Positions 1 through 7,822 of a DNA stretch of 64,000 bases are shown here, one piece after another. Origin of the DNA: Janthinobacterium lividum (GTDB lineage Bacteria; Pseudomonadota; Gammaproteobacteria; Burkholderiales; Burkholderiaceae_D); contig NZ_CP139976.1 in the NCBI RefSeq assembly GCF_034424625.1, positions 2,790,001 through 2,854,000 on the forward strand. The letters run 5' to 3'. Under the pieces are notes generated by a model that had not been told where the DNA came from, did not search any database, and saw nothing but the letters and a program-made list of their open reading frames with translations. The stretch's first letter is position 1. Every line of letters begins with the position of its first letter. A program made the position numbers and the translations under genes.

Positions 1-54
1 CGCTGCTGCAAGCATATTATTCGCCTATACTCGAGTATCTACCGGAGGTGTGCC

Positions 55-543
55 ATGCGTCCATTCCTGCTGTCGCTCTTGCTGTTGCCCACAGCCGCCG
101 TGCTGGCGCAACCCATTGCCGCCCTGCAACCGATGGCTTTCCTGGCCGGGCATTGCTGGAAGGGCGAGTTCCCTGGCGGGAAGCAAACGGATGAGCACTG
201 TTTCCAGTGGCTGTATGGCGGCCAGATGCTGCGCGACGTCCACACGGTGCGCAGCCCCGGCAAGCCCGACTACGTGGGCGAAACCACGTATTACCACGAT
301 CCCGCCGCAGGCAAGGTAGCCTTCCTGTATGTGGAAAACAGCGGCGGCCATAGCCGCGGCACGATGCTGCCGGCGGACGGCGGCCTCGACTTTCCCGCCA
401 CGCAATACGTGGGGGCGAATGGCAAGACGCTGACCTATCGCGTGCGCTGGACGCCGTCGGGCGATGCGTATGAGGCGGCCAGCGAGATGCTGGTGGACGG
501 GCGCTGGGTGCCGCAATTCAAGCTGCTGCTGAAGAAGCAGTGA
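55..543 (+). CDS. Small secreted protein, DUF1579-like, function unknown
   Basis: The 162-residue product begins with a clear Sec signal peptide (MRPFLLSLLLLPTAAVLAQ, likely cleaved after Ala-Gln near residue 19), so it is probably periplasmic or exported. The mature part (FLAGHCWKGEFPGG, then DEHCFQWLYGGQMLRD) resembles the small lipocalin-like proteins annotated as DUF1579 or hypothetical in betaproteobacteria; two cysteines near residues 35 and 48 could form a disulfide. The start is fixed by a GGAGGTG Shine-Dalgarno sequence about six bases upstream of the ATG. A terminator follows the stop directly, so it is a single-gene unit at least at its 3' end. I cannot assign a reaction. Confidence 0.75.
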   Translation: MRPFLLSLLLLPTAAVLAQPIAALQPMAFLAGHCWKGEFPGGKQTDEHCFQWLYGGQMLRDVHTVRSPGKPDYVGETTYYHDPAAGKVAFLYVENSGGHSRGTMLPADGGLDFPATQYVGANGKTLTYRVRWTPSGDAYEAASEMLVDGRWVPQFKLLLKKQ

Positions 544-556
544 TGTGTGGAGGCAT

Positions 557-586
557 AAAAAAACCGGGACATGTCCCGGTTTTTTG
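557..586. terminator. Bidirectional rho-independent terminator
   Basis: A perfect stem AACCGGGACATGTCCCGGTT is flanked by A and T runs on both sides. It lies between the convergent ends of the small secreted protein gene and the sulfate-binding protein gene and can serve both. Confidence 0.85.
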
Positions 587-601
587 TTGATGCGGCGAAG
601 A

Positions 602-1657
602 TTACTTCTGATAAATCTTGTCGAACTCGCCACCATCGTCAAAGTGTTTCTTTTGTGCCTGTTTCCAGCCGCCAAAGACGTCGTCGATGGTGAACAGGGT
701 GATCGGCTTGAAGCTGGCCGCGTATTTCTTGGCGACGGCCGCCGAACGGGGGCGCAGGTAGTGCTTGGCGACCAGTTCCTGGCCTGGTTCCGAGTACAGG
801 TATTGCAGGTAGGCCGTGGCTTCCTTGCGGATGCCGCGGCGGTCGACGACCTTGTCGACGACGGCCACCGGCGATTCGGCCAGGATGGAGATGCTTGGAT
901 ACACGACTTCGAAGTTGTCGCCGAATTCGGCGCGCACCAGTTGCACTTCATTTTCAAACGTCACCAGCACATCGCCGATTTCGCGCTGCGTGAAGGTGGT
1001 GGTGGCGCCGCGGCCGCCGCCGTCCAGCACGGGCACGTTCTTGAACAGTTTGGTGACGAGGTCGCGCGCCTGCGCTTCGCTGCCGCCTTTTTTCACGGCA
1101 TAGCCCCAGGCCGCCAGGTAGGTGTAGCGGCCATTGCCCGAGGTTTTCGGATTCGGCACGATGACCTTGATGCCGGGCTTGGCCAGATCGTCCCAATCCT
1201 TGATGTGTTTCGGGTTACCTTTGCGCACCAGGTACACCATGGTCGAGTAAAACGGCGCCGCATTGTTCGGGAATTTCTTGGCCCAGTCGGCCACCACGAG
1301 GCCGCGGTCGACGAGGATGTCGATGTCATTGGCCTGGTTCATGGTCACGACGGATGCTTCCAGGCCATCGGCGACGGAGCGCGCCTGCTTGCTGGAGCCG
1401 CCGTGCGACTGCTTGATGGTGATGGTTTCGCCCGTTTTGGCTTTCCAATCAGCAATAAATGCGGGATTCACGTCCTTGAACAATTCGCGCATCACGTCGT
1501 AGGACGCGTTCAGCAAGACCACCGGTTCGGCGGCGCTGGCGGCCATCGGCAGGCTCATGGCGGCGGCGGAAGCAGCCAGGGCGCTGGCCAGGAACCAGCG
1601 GCGCGAGCGTTGGGTGAGCGTTGCTGCGGCAGTCGTTACGGCGTTGGAATGGGTCAT
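602..1657 (-). CDS. sbp: Sulfate ABC transporter periplasmic substrate-binding protein
   Basis: The 351-residue protein matches the Sbp/CysP family: VVLLNASYDVMRELFKDVNP at the mature N terminus, the anion-loop region IKQSHGGSSKQARSV, and NNAAPFYSTMVYLVRKGNPK further on. The leader (about 43 residues) carries SRRWFLAS ahead of a hydrophobic stretch and an ASA-A cleavage site, so export may be Sec or Tat dependent. It delivers sulfate or thiosulfate to a CysTWA permease for cysteine synthesis. No cysT, cysW or cysA gene is next to it, so it is an orphan binding protein, as often seen for sbp. Transcription would be expected under CysB; the upstream stretch holds a 12-base palindrome TTCCGGCCGGAA at 1699-1710, but I cannot assign it to CysB. 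Confidence 0.93.
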   Translation of the reverse strand: MTHSNAVTTAAATLTQRSRRWFLASALAASAAAMSLPMAASAAEPVVLLNASYDVMRELFKDVNPAFIADWKAKTGETITIKQSHGGSSKQARSVADGLEASVVTMNQANDIDILVDRGLVVADWAKKFPNNAAPFYSTMVYLVRKGNPKHIKDWDDLAKPGIKVIVPNPKTSGNGRYTYLAAWGYAVKKGGSEAQARDLVTKLFKNVPVLDGGGRGATTTFTQREIGDVLVTFENEVQLVRAEFGDNFEVVYPSISILAESPVAVVDKVVDRRGIRKEATAYLQYLYSEPGQELVAKHYLRPRSAAVAKKYAASFKPITLFTIDDVFGGWKQAQKKHFDDGGEFDKIYQK

Positions 1658-2119
1658 ATTGAACTCTTGTTGTGAGAATAGATAGACATAGTCTAAAATT
1701 CCGGCCGGAAAAGAAACGAATTTTTCGTAATATGCTTAGAGCCTATCCCAGCAGATGAATACATCCCCTGCTGGCGCCCCTCAGAAGCGGGGACTGCGTT
1801 GCTCGTCGTCGCGTGGCTCGCCACGCGTCCTCCTCACGCCTTGTCCGCGCTCCTGATGCGCTGCCAGCAGAAGACGCTCCCTGCGGGGATAGGCTCTTAG
1901 ATTCGATTCCCGTTTGCGCTAAAAAACATATATCGATTTCTGGAAACATTCGTGGGCAAGATGCGCATCAGCACTTAGTCTGCAGGCATAGCGCCATAGG
2001 CAAAACCGGCCCGTGGCGTGCGGCAAAAAACCCGAAAGCGCCGCTTGGTGTATAGTCGAATCGCACGATACAGGGGGAAAACCGTCCGCATCGGCAACTG
2101 GAATATTTTGTGAGCGTAC
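1658..2119. other. Intergenic region between divergent sbp and GNAT genes
   Basis: This 462-base gap has no convincing gene. It holds the palindrome TTCCGGCCGGAA (1699-1710), the inverted-repeat element at 1735-1900, and about 220 bases of leader before the acetyltransferase gene with no recognised RNA motif. The short reading frames in it show no family resemblance and cross the repeat. Confidence 0.6.
1735..1900. repeat. MITE-like element with 20-base terminal inverted repeats
   Basis: The left end CTTAGAGCCTATCCCAGCAG (1735-1754) matches the reverse complement of the right end CTGCGGGGATAGGCTCTTAG (1881-1900) at 18 of 20 positions. Inside, CTGCTGGC (1768-1775) pairs with GCCAGCAG (1863-1870), so the element can fold into one long cruciform. 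It has no coding capacity. The size and structure suggest a non-autonomous transposon remnant or dispersed repeat. I see no clear target-site duplication and no second copy in this window. Confidence 0.55.
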
Positions 2120-2650
2120 ATGAGTCTTGAAATTCGTATTGCAACATCGACCGACGCTTTCGAGGCGTGCAACGTATTACGACGCTCCATCGTCGAATGC
2201 TGCAGCCTCGATCACCGGGACGATCCGGCCATCCTGGAAGCCTGGCTGGGCAATAAAACACCGCAGATGGTGGCGTGCTGGTTTGCGTCGCCGACTAATT
2301 TTTCGCTGGTCGCAGTCGAGGCGGGCGCCGTTGTCGGCGTCGGCTTGCTGACGCGCGCCGGCAAGCTGGCCCTGTGCTACCTGCTGCCCGAGGCGCAAGG
2401 CCGCGGCGCCGGCAAGGCGCTGGTGGAGCAGCTGGAAGCGCAGGCGCGCGAGTGGGGCATCAAGGCCCTGCAACTGCACAGCACGGCCAGCAGCCAGGCC
2501 TTTTTCGTCAAGCAGGGTTATGTCGAGGCGGGCAATGTGCGTTCGCCATATGGCGTGGAAACGATTTTTTGCTGGAAACAGATTGATCCCACGGGCATCG
2601 CTAGCGGCGACCCCAAGCGCAAGCGCTTTTGCAACTGCAATTCGGCCTGA
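2120..2650 (+). CDS. GNAT family N-acetyltransferase
   Basis: The 176-residue protein has the GNAT fold signatures: a beta4 strand KLALCYLLPEAQGRGAGKAL carrying the acetyl-CoA pyrophosphate loop (QGRGAG, about residue 95), then ALVEQLEAQAREWGIKALQL and the C-terminal FFVKQGYVEAG. It is expected to acetylate an amine with acetyl-CoA in the cytoplasm; the substrate cannot be read from the sequence. The C terminus has a basic tail (DPKRKRFCNCNSA) beyond the normal domain end. It stands alone, divergent from sbp and convergent with the amidotransferase gene. Confidence 0.85.
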   Translation: MSLEIRIATSTDAFEACNVLRRSIVECCSLDHRDDPAILEAWLGNKTPQMVACWFASPTNFSLVAVEAGAVVGVGLLTRAGKLALCYLLPEAQGRGAGKALVEQLEAQAREWGIKALQLHSTASSQAFFVKQGYVEAGNVRSPYGVETIFCWKQIDPTGIASGDPKRKRFCNCNSA

Positions 2651-2715
2651 CGCCCCGCCATTCCCTCAGCCCGCCCATCCGGCGGCGGGCCATTTCTTCC
2701 CGTTCAATAATTCCC

Positions 2716-3528
2716 TCAGTAACTGATCTGGATATACACGCCTTGTGGCGCGGCATCATCCGCCGGCAGCAAGGTGCCGCCCGTAAACAGTTTCAGTTCG
2801 CCGGGAGCGAACGCCAGCCAATCCTCGTTTTGCGTCAGCGGATGCGTGGCGATGACGGCGATCCTGTCGTCCAGGTGGTTGTGCTGGCGAAAGTCGATGC
2901 TGCGCTCGCAGTCGATCAGTTGCGCCACGGAAAACGGGTATTCGCGTATCACATAGTGCAAGTGCGTGGAACAGTGGGCAAACAGCAGTTCGCCGTCCGA
3001 CAGGATGAAATTGAAGGTGCCGTGCGCCGCAATGTCCTTGGCGACCTCGGCGATGGCGGCGCGCAAGTCGGCGCGCGTGGGTTCACCGAGGGGAAACTGC
3101 GTGCGCAAGGTGGCCAGCAGGTGGCAGAAGGCTTGTTCGCTGTCCGTGTCGCCGCTGGCGCGGTAGTGCGCATTGGCGGGCGCACGCCACGTTTTCAAGT
3201 CCCCATTGTGGGCGAAGGACCAGGTCTTGCCCCACAGGTCGCGGGCGAACGGGTGGGTATTTTCCTGGGCGATGCGGCCTTGCGTGGCCTTGCGGATGTG
3301 CGCGACGATGTTTTTCGCCTTCACGGGATGCTGCTGCACCTGGGCCGCCAGCGGCGAATCGATGGCCGCCAGGTGATCCGTCAGCAGGGTGCAGCCGCTG
3401 CTGGAATGATAGGCGATGCCCCAGCCGTCGCGGTGCTCGTCCGTGCGTCCGCCCCGTTCGGCAAAGCCGGCAAAGGAAAATCCCAGCGCCGCAGGCTTGC
3501 TGCTGTTCATTGCGAGTAACTGGCACAT
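2716..3528 (-). CDS. Class II glutamine amidotransferase, YafJ-like
   Basis: The 270-residue product starts MCQLLAMN, so removal of the first Met exposes the Cys2 nucleophile of the Ntn-hydrolase fold. Further family motifs are RDGWGIAY (about residue 35), HIRKATQG, ENTHPF and FAHNGDL. These are the glutaminase residues of the GATase class II (YafJ/DUF3700-type) group. The partner synthase and ammonia acceptor are unknown; stand-alone members of this group act as amidohydrolases in peptide or cofactor metabolism. Upstream lies a 230-base divergent spacer shared with the EAL protein gene. Confidence 0.88.
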   Translation of the reverse strand: MCQLLAMNSSKPAALGFSFAGFAERGGRTDEHRDGWGIAYHSSSGCTLLTDHLAAIDSPLAAQVQQHPVKAKNIVAHIRKATQGRIAQENTHPFARDLWGKTWSFAHNGDLKTWRAPANAHYRASGDTDSEQAFCHLLATLRTQFPLGEPTRADLRAAIAEVAKDIAAHGTFNFILSDGELLFAHCSTHLHYVIREYPFSVAQLIDCERSIDFRQHNHLDDRIAVIATHPLTQNEDWLAFAPGELKLFTGGTLLPADDAAPQGVYIQISY

Positions 3529-3762
3529 GGCGGCCCTTCCTGATGGTATCGGTACATGCCCACAGTAAAGGCTGGACCAGGGGGCGGGAAGGAATGTTTC
3601 CGACTATGGTTATGCGCTGTCCGTTGTTGCGTCCATATTTGCTTGGTGCATATCAAATGGCGAAACCATTCGTTCTCCTTTGGTTTGCGCTGCCTTACTC
3701 TGCACACTTTGGCGCCGTCTTCCCCATGAGGGCAGCTGGCGCAGCCTTACGAAGGAGCACGT

Positions 3763-4599
3763 ATGCCATTTCCCGTCCTGAAAAATTACCTGGCCCGCCT
3801 GTCGCATCAAACCCAGGCCGGCACCAGCGTCTGGCTCGACGGGGAGGGCCGGGCGCTGGGGCGCTTTTTCAATTGCACCATGACCAGCGCCTTCCAGCCG
3901 CTGCGCGAACTGGAAAGCGGCAAGCTGGTGGCGTTCGAAGGACTGGCGCGCAGCGTATCGAAGGCGGACGAGGGCTTGTCGCTGTGGCGCTTGCTCGATC
4001 ACGCGGCCAGCGACGATGAATCCGTGGAGCTGGACCGGCTGTGCCGCATGCTGCATGCCATTAATTTTTTCCGGCAGGCGGAAGCGGAGCAGGCCGACCT
4101 GTACCTGAATGTGCATGACCGCCTGCTGAGCGCCGTCAGCAGCAATCACGGCCACGCTTTCCAGCGCATCCTCGACGCGCTGGGCTTGCCCATCGAGCGC
4201 ATCGTGCTGCAATTGCCGACGGTCACGCCGAACCAGGGCTGGCTGCTCAACTACGTGGCCGACAATTACCGCCGCAACGGTTTCCGCCTGGCCATCAACG
4301 TGGCCAACGTGCATGAGGCAACGGGCATGCTGGAGCGCTTGCACCCGCATGCGTTCAAGCTCGACGCGGGCAACCTCAGCGACGAGCAAGCCGTCGCCAG
4401 CTTCGTCACTGTGTGCCATGCGGCGAAAATCCGCGTCATTTTCAAGCGCCTCGACACGCCGGCCGCGCTGGCCGCGCTGCAACGCGTCGCCGCCATCACG
4501 GGCTTGCCCATCGTGGCCCAGGGTTATCTGCTCGACAAGCCATTGACGGCGCTGGCGCAGGCGAAAGGCGCCGGCGCCTCCGTCGCGGCTGCCGCCTGA
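3763..4599 (+). CDS. Degenerate EAL-domain protein, probably non-catalytic
   Basis: The 278-residue protein has an EAL fold with most catalytic positions altered. The EAL signature reads FEGLAR. The NLS segment reads YLNVHD, the usual DDFG position reads AINVAN, the lysine region reads FKLDAGNLS, and the EGVET segment is replaced by FKRLDTPAAL. Only the terminal QGYLLDKPL loop looks normal. With the metal-binding DDFG aspartates gone, phosphodiesterase activity is unlikely; such proteins usually bind c-di-GMP or a protein partner (compare YdiV). The start follows an AAGGAG Shine-Dalgarno sequence. It is a single gene between divergent and codirectional neighbours. Its position about 7 kb from a flagellar locus is suggestive only. 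Confidence 0.8.
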   Translation: MPFPVLKNYLARLSHQTQAGTSVWLDGEGRALGRFFNCTMTSAFQPLRELESGKLVAFEGLARSVSKADEGLSLWRLLDHAASDDESVELDRLCRMLHAINFFRQAEAEQADLYLNVHDRLLSAVSSNHGHAFQRILDALGLPIERIVLQLPTVTPNQGWLLNYVADNYRRNGFRLAINVANVHEATGMLERLHPHAFKLDAGNLSDEQAVASFVTVCHAAKIRVIFKRLDTPAALAALQRVAAITGLPIVAQGYLLDKPLTALAQAKGAGASVAAAA

Positions 4600-4698
4600 C
4601 GCAAAATGCCTTGAAATGAGGGTGACACGATAGGCATTGAGGGTTTTTCTTCGCGGCACAATACGCTATAGTATTCCCATCGTTAAATTGGACTGACT

Positions 4699-5448
4699 AT
4701 GGCATCGCGCAGAAATTTTCTACACCACGGTATGGGCCTGGCCGCGCTGGGCCTGGTTGCCACTCCTCTCATCGGCTGCGCCTCGCGCACGGCCGCTCCC
4801 GCCTCGGCTTCGGCCAGCGCCAAGCCGCGCGCGCCGCGCACGGCCGTGCCGCCGCAGCCGACGCAACTGGCCAGCATCGACCGCTCGATCACGTCGCAGT
4901 CGCGCCAGGCCATCACCGAGATGGAACCGCCACCCGACATTTTCGATGCGCAGGCGCTGGACCTGGAATTCTGGCTCAAGCCCCGCACCCTGGAAGTGGT
5001 GCGCCCGGCCAGCAATGAAAAGGCCAAGCTGCTGTACTGGAAAGATGGCGAAGTCATCGATTCGGCCTACCAGGAACTGTGTCACTTGCTGCGCGACGTG
5101 AACGGCAAGAAGACGGCGCCCATCGATCCGAAACTGCTGGAAACCCTGTGGGGCACGCAAGCGTTCGTGGCCCGCTACGGCATCGAGCAGCCGCTGGAGA
5201 TTTTGTCGGGCTACCGCACGGCCGAGTCGAACAGCAGGCTGCGCGAAGCGGGCGTGCCGGCCGCGCGCCAGTCGCTGCACATCTCGGGCCGCGCCGCCGA
5301 CATCCGCGTGGCGAATCTGAACGCGGAAGTGCTCGGTTCGCTGGTGCGCAGCTTCAAGCAGGGCGGCGTGGGCTTCTATTACCGCAACGGCCCGCGTGGT
5401 GGCTGGATACATGCGGATACCGGACTCCAGCGCACCTGGAAAGGCTAA
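4699..5448 (+). CDS. DUF882/YcbK-like M15 peptidase lipoprotein
   Basis: The 249-residue protein starts with a Tat-like motif (ASRRNFLHHG) and a hydrophobic segment ending in LIGC, a lipobox, so it is probably exported folded and anchored as a lipoprotein. A Pro/Ala-rich linker (about residues 30-65) leads to the DUF882 (peptidase M15-like) domain: SGYRTAESNSRLR, then SLHISGRAADIRV and GGWIHADTG. The His and Asp residues of these motifs are the expected zinc ligands of the D,D-carboxypeptidase-like fold, as in E. coli MepK/YcbK, which cleaves peptidoglycan cross-links. A TATAGT -10-like box lies 27 bases upstream of the ATG. It converges on the DUF3460 gene with six bases between the stops. 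Confidence 0.88.
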   Translation: MASRRNFLHHGMGLAALGLVATPLIGCASRTAAPASASASAKPRAPRTAVPPQPTQLASIDRSITSQSRQAITEMEPPPDIFDAQALDLEFWLKPRTLEVVRPASNEKAKLLYWKDGEVIDSAYQELCHLLRDVNGKKTAPIDPKLLETLWGTQAFVARYGIEQPLEILSGYRTAESNSRLREAGVPAARQSLHISGRAADIRVANLNAEVLGSLVRSFKQGGVGFYYRNGPRGGWIHADTGLQRTWKG

Positions 5449-5454
5449 GGCTTT

Positions 5455-5658
5455 TTAGTCGTAGTGGTAGGGCGGCTCCGGCACGCTATCGCGTTCGGCG
5501 CGCCGCCATTCCTCGAAATTCACGGGGCGTTCCCAGTAAATGCGCCAGCCCAGGCGCTGGCTGGTTTGCGCTTCGGGATGGTCGCGCAGATAGCCGTCGA
5601 TAAAGCGCGTGAATTCCGAGACATAGCCGCCGCAGCGGTAGGGAAGTGGATGAGTCAT
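5455..5658 (-). CDS. DUF3460 family small protein
   Basis: This 67-residue reading frame starts at an ATG preceded by an AGGAGGAG Shine-Dalgarno sequence, giving MTHPLPYRCGGYVSEFTRFI and later GWRIYWERPVNFEEWRRA. The pattern YVSEFTRFIDGYLRDHP matches the short DUF3460 proteins found in betaproteobacteria; their function is unknown. The long open frame continuing upstream is only GC-driven and has no better start. The gene lies between the convergent DUF882 gene and the divergent LysR gene. Confidence 0.82.
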   Translation of the reverse strand: MTHPLPYRCGGYVSEFTRFIDGYLRDHPEAQTSQRLGWRIYWERPVNFEEWRRAERDSVPEPPYHYD

Positions 5659-5745
5659 GGCTCCTCCTGCAGTCGAGATTTCTTTCATTCTATCGCCAGC
5701 GGCGGCAAAGTGCCGCCCGTTTCGAGCTTCCCTTTTTCCATTTCC

Positions 5746-6627
5746 ATGAAACTTTCCAGCCATAACATCGAACTGTTCCTGGCCGTCGTCGACGGCGGCT
5801 CGTTCTCGGCTGCCGCGCGCGCCTTGCGGCGGGCGCCGTCGGCCGTCAGCATGGCGATGGCCAATATCGAGGCGGAACTGGGCATCACCCTGTTCGACCG
5901 CGGCGCGCGCGAAGCGGTGCCCACCCCGGCCGCGCTGGCCCTGATACCGCACGCGCGCCTGATCGCCGAGCAGTTGAAACAGTTGCACCTGCACGTGCAG
6001 GAATTGTCGCAGGGACTGGAAAGCCGCATTTCGCTGGGCATCGCGGCCGAGCTCGACCATACTCCCTTCCTGGCCGCCGTGCGCGCGCTGTCGCAGCGCC
6101 ATCCCTTGCTCGATATCGAGGTGCTGACGGCGCCGCAGGACGATGTGCTCGACATGCTGCACCGGGGCCGCATCAGCGCCTGCATGGCTTTCGCAGGCGG
6201 GCGCATCAATCACGAGGAGCAGTTCCAGCTGGTCGGCAGCGATGCCTTGCTGGCGATTATTTCCACCCAGCATCCGCCCAGCGCGGCGGGCCAGCCCTTG
6301 TATATCGAGGAATTGGTGAACTTGCGCCAGATCATCGTGGCCAGCCGCGAACTCGACCTGGCCGATGCGCGCCCCGTGGTGGGGCTGTCCTATTGGCGCA
6401 CGGACAGTTTGCCGATGGCGCTGGCCATGGTGGAAGCGGGACTGGGCTGGGGCAACTTTGCCGCCTCGGCCATCCAGCATTCTCTGGCGGCGGGGCGGGT
6501 GCGCTGCGTGGCGTTCAAGAATACGGGCAATGGCCTGGTCGTGCCCATCCACCTGGTGTGGATGAAGGACCGGCCGCTGGGCATGGCGGCGCGGTCTTTT
6601 CTTCAGTTGCTCAGCGAAGCAGCCTGA
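5746..6627 (+). CDS. LysR family transcriptional regulator
   Basis: From the ATG at 5746 the protein is 293 residues, the usual LysR length. The N-terminal winged HTH is clear: NIELFLAVVDGGSFSAAARA, then APSAVSMAMANIEAELGITL and FDRGAREAVPTPAAL. The C-terminal effector domain follows (ISLGIAAELDHTPFLAAVRA and onward). Its target is unknown; it is divergent from the DUF3460 gene, and its 3' end overlaps the end of the convergent PACE gene by 25 bases. The frame is open upstream of 5746, but those residues do not resemble LysR proteins. Confidence 0.9.
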   Translation: MKLSSHNIELFLAVVDGGSFSAAARALRRAPSAVSMAMANIEAELGITLFDRGAREAVPTPAALALIPHARLIAEQLKQLHLHVQELSQGLESRISLGIAAELDHTPFLAAVRALSQRHPLLDIEVLTAPQDDVLDMLHRGRISACMAFAGGRINHEEQFQLVGSDALLAIISTQHPPSAAGQPLYIEELVNLRQIIVASRELDLADARPVVGLSYWRTDSLPMALAMVEAGLGWGNFAASAIQHSLAAGRVRCVAFKNTGNGLVVPIHLVWMKDRPLGMAARSFLQLLSEAA

Positions 6628-7070
6628 ACGTCAGTGGCTTCTTCCTTCGGCTGCTGCGCCGACAGGGGCACGCCGAACAGGCCGTCGAAGAAATAGTTAA
6701 AAATGAAGCTGTAGCACGGGATGATCAGCATCAGCGCGAAATCGAGCACGAAGGCTTGCCACAGGCTGATGTTCAGCCACCAGGCGATCAGCGGGATCAG
6801 GTAGATGACCAGCGTGATCTGGAAGCCGATCGCATGCAGGATGCGGCGCCAGACCGTGCGCGTGCGCGACACTTGCCGGATTTCCCAGTATTCGAATGCG
6901 GTGTTGTAGAGCAGGTTCCAGATCACGGCGATGGTGGTGATCATGATGGCCAGCGGCCCCGTGCTGGTGGGCGATTCGCCCGAAAGCAGGGTCAGCCAGA
7001 GCGTGGAAATGGCCATGCCGATGATTTCAAAAGCGGTGACGTAGACGATTTTGCGTTTAATGCCTTGCAT
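6603..7070 (-). CDS. PACE family multidrug efflux transporter
   Basis: From the ATG at 7070 the product is 155 residues (MQGIKRKIVYVTAFEIIGMA) with four hydrophobic segments arranged as two repeats of the bacterial transmembrane pair domain, each with the pattern W..L.N.(A/F)F(E/D). The motifs IWNLLYNTAFEYWE and RILHAIGFQITLVIYLIPLI are typical of AceI-like proton-coupled exporters of chlorhexidine and other biocides; the conserved first-helix glutamate is probably FEIIG. The frame extends 15 codons upstream to 7115, but homologues begin near the KRK basic stretch. Its 3' end overlaps the convergent LysR gene. Confidence 0.88.
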   Translation of the reverse strand: MQGIKRKIVYVTAFEIIGMAISTLWLTLLSGESPTSTGPLAIMITTIAVIWNLLYNTAFEYWEIRQVSRTRTVWRRILHAIGFQITLVIYLIPLIAWWLNISLWQAFVLDFALMLIIPCYSFIFNYFFDGLFGVPLSAQQPKEEATDVQAASLSN

Positions 7071-7252
7071 GTAAAGCCTGTAAAGAAGAGATGGCGCGTA
7101 TTTTAAGTCAGGCATGCTGATCTTTAAAGTCGATAGCTGTCAGTTTTTCTGATTGATTCGGCGTGGGAATACCATGCTTGCCCTGAACGGTGGATAATGG
7201 CGGCTGGCAGGCAACCGGTCCCGCCGCATCACCGCAGAAAAGGTCAACGAGC

Positions 7253-7705
7253 ATGCAAGGCGCAGCAGACAGCAACATCCCCGAGGTTCCTGACACCCCC
7301 GCCAGTGCGGACGAACGTCCCCGTTTTCGCCCCCGTCCGTGGGAGCACCTGGAAACGCCATACGACGTGGAAGTGTGGATCGAAGAACATAACCGCAGCA
7401 TGCAGGACAATATTCGCGCCACGGAAACGGGCGTGGGCATCTGCTTTACTTTGGCCGAAGGCGGCGATATCTATATGCAGACCAGCGCCGACGGCGCCGT
7501 CGTGCTCGACGTGACGCCGGACGCGGCCTGGGTGTCTCCCCTGATCAGCGCGGCCACGGGCTGCGAGACGCCGGACTCGTCGCTGTGGATCTTGCCTGAT
7601 GATAAATTGATCCAGCTGATCGTGGGGCTATCGAGCCTGGTAGCGAGCACCTTGCTGGTGGTGGGCCATGATTTCGGCTTGCGCCGCAGCCGCATGGGAC
7701 GCTGA
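7253..7705 (+). CDS. Hypothetical protein with C-terminal hydrophobic segment
   Basis: The 150-residue product is not a family I recognise. The first 40 residues are Pro- and Arg-rich and look disordered (RPRFRPRPWEHLETPYDVEV). The middle has an acidic region with NRSMQDNIRATETGVGICF and a short beta-like stretch DIYMQTSADGAVVLDV. A hydrophobic segment near the end (LIQLIVGLSSLVASTLLVVG) could be a membrane helix or a packed helix. I chose the ATG at 7253, after AGGTC and in-line with the coding bias, over an upstream start at 7190. It stands alone ahead of the GGDEF-EAL gene. Confidence 0.6.
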   Translation: MQGAADSNIPEVPDTPASADERPRFRPRPWEHLETPYDVEVWIEEHNRSMQDNIRATETGVGICFTLAEGGDIYMQTSADGAVVLDVTPDAAWVSPLISAATGCETPDSSLWILPDDKLIQLIVGLSSLVASTLLVVGHDFGLRRSRMGR

Positions 7706-7822
7706 GCGGCCTTGTTGCAGAAGTGACATCCATGGCAGGCTTGGCTCGACACTGCGCGTGGCGCATGCTAGTCTTGCAACTGCACCCACCTGGTTGCCAG
7801 GGCGGCGGTGCAAAGGATAGCC

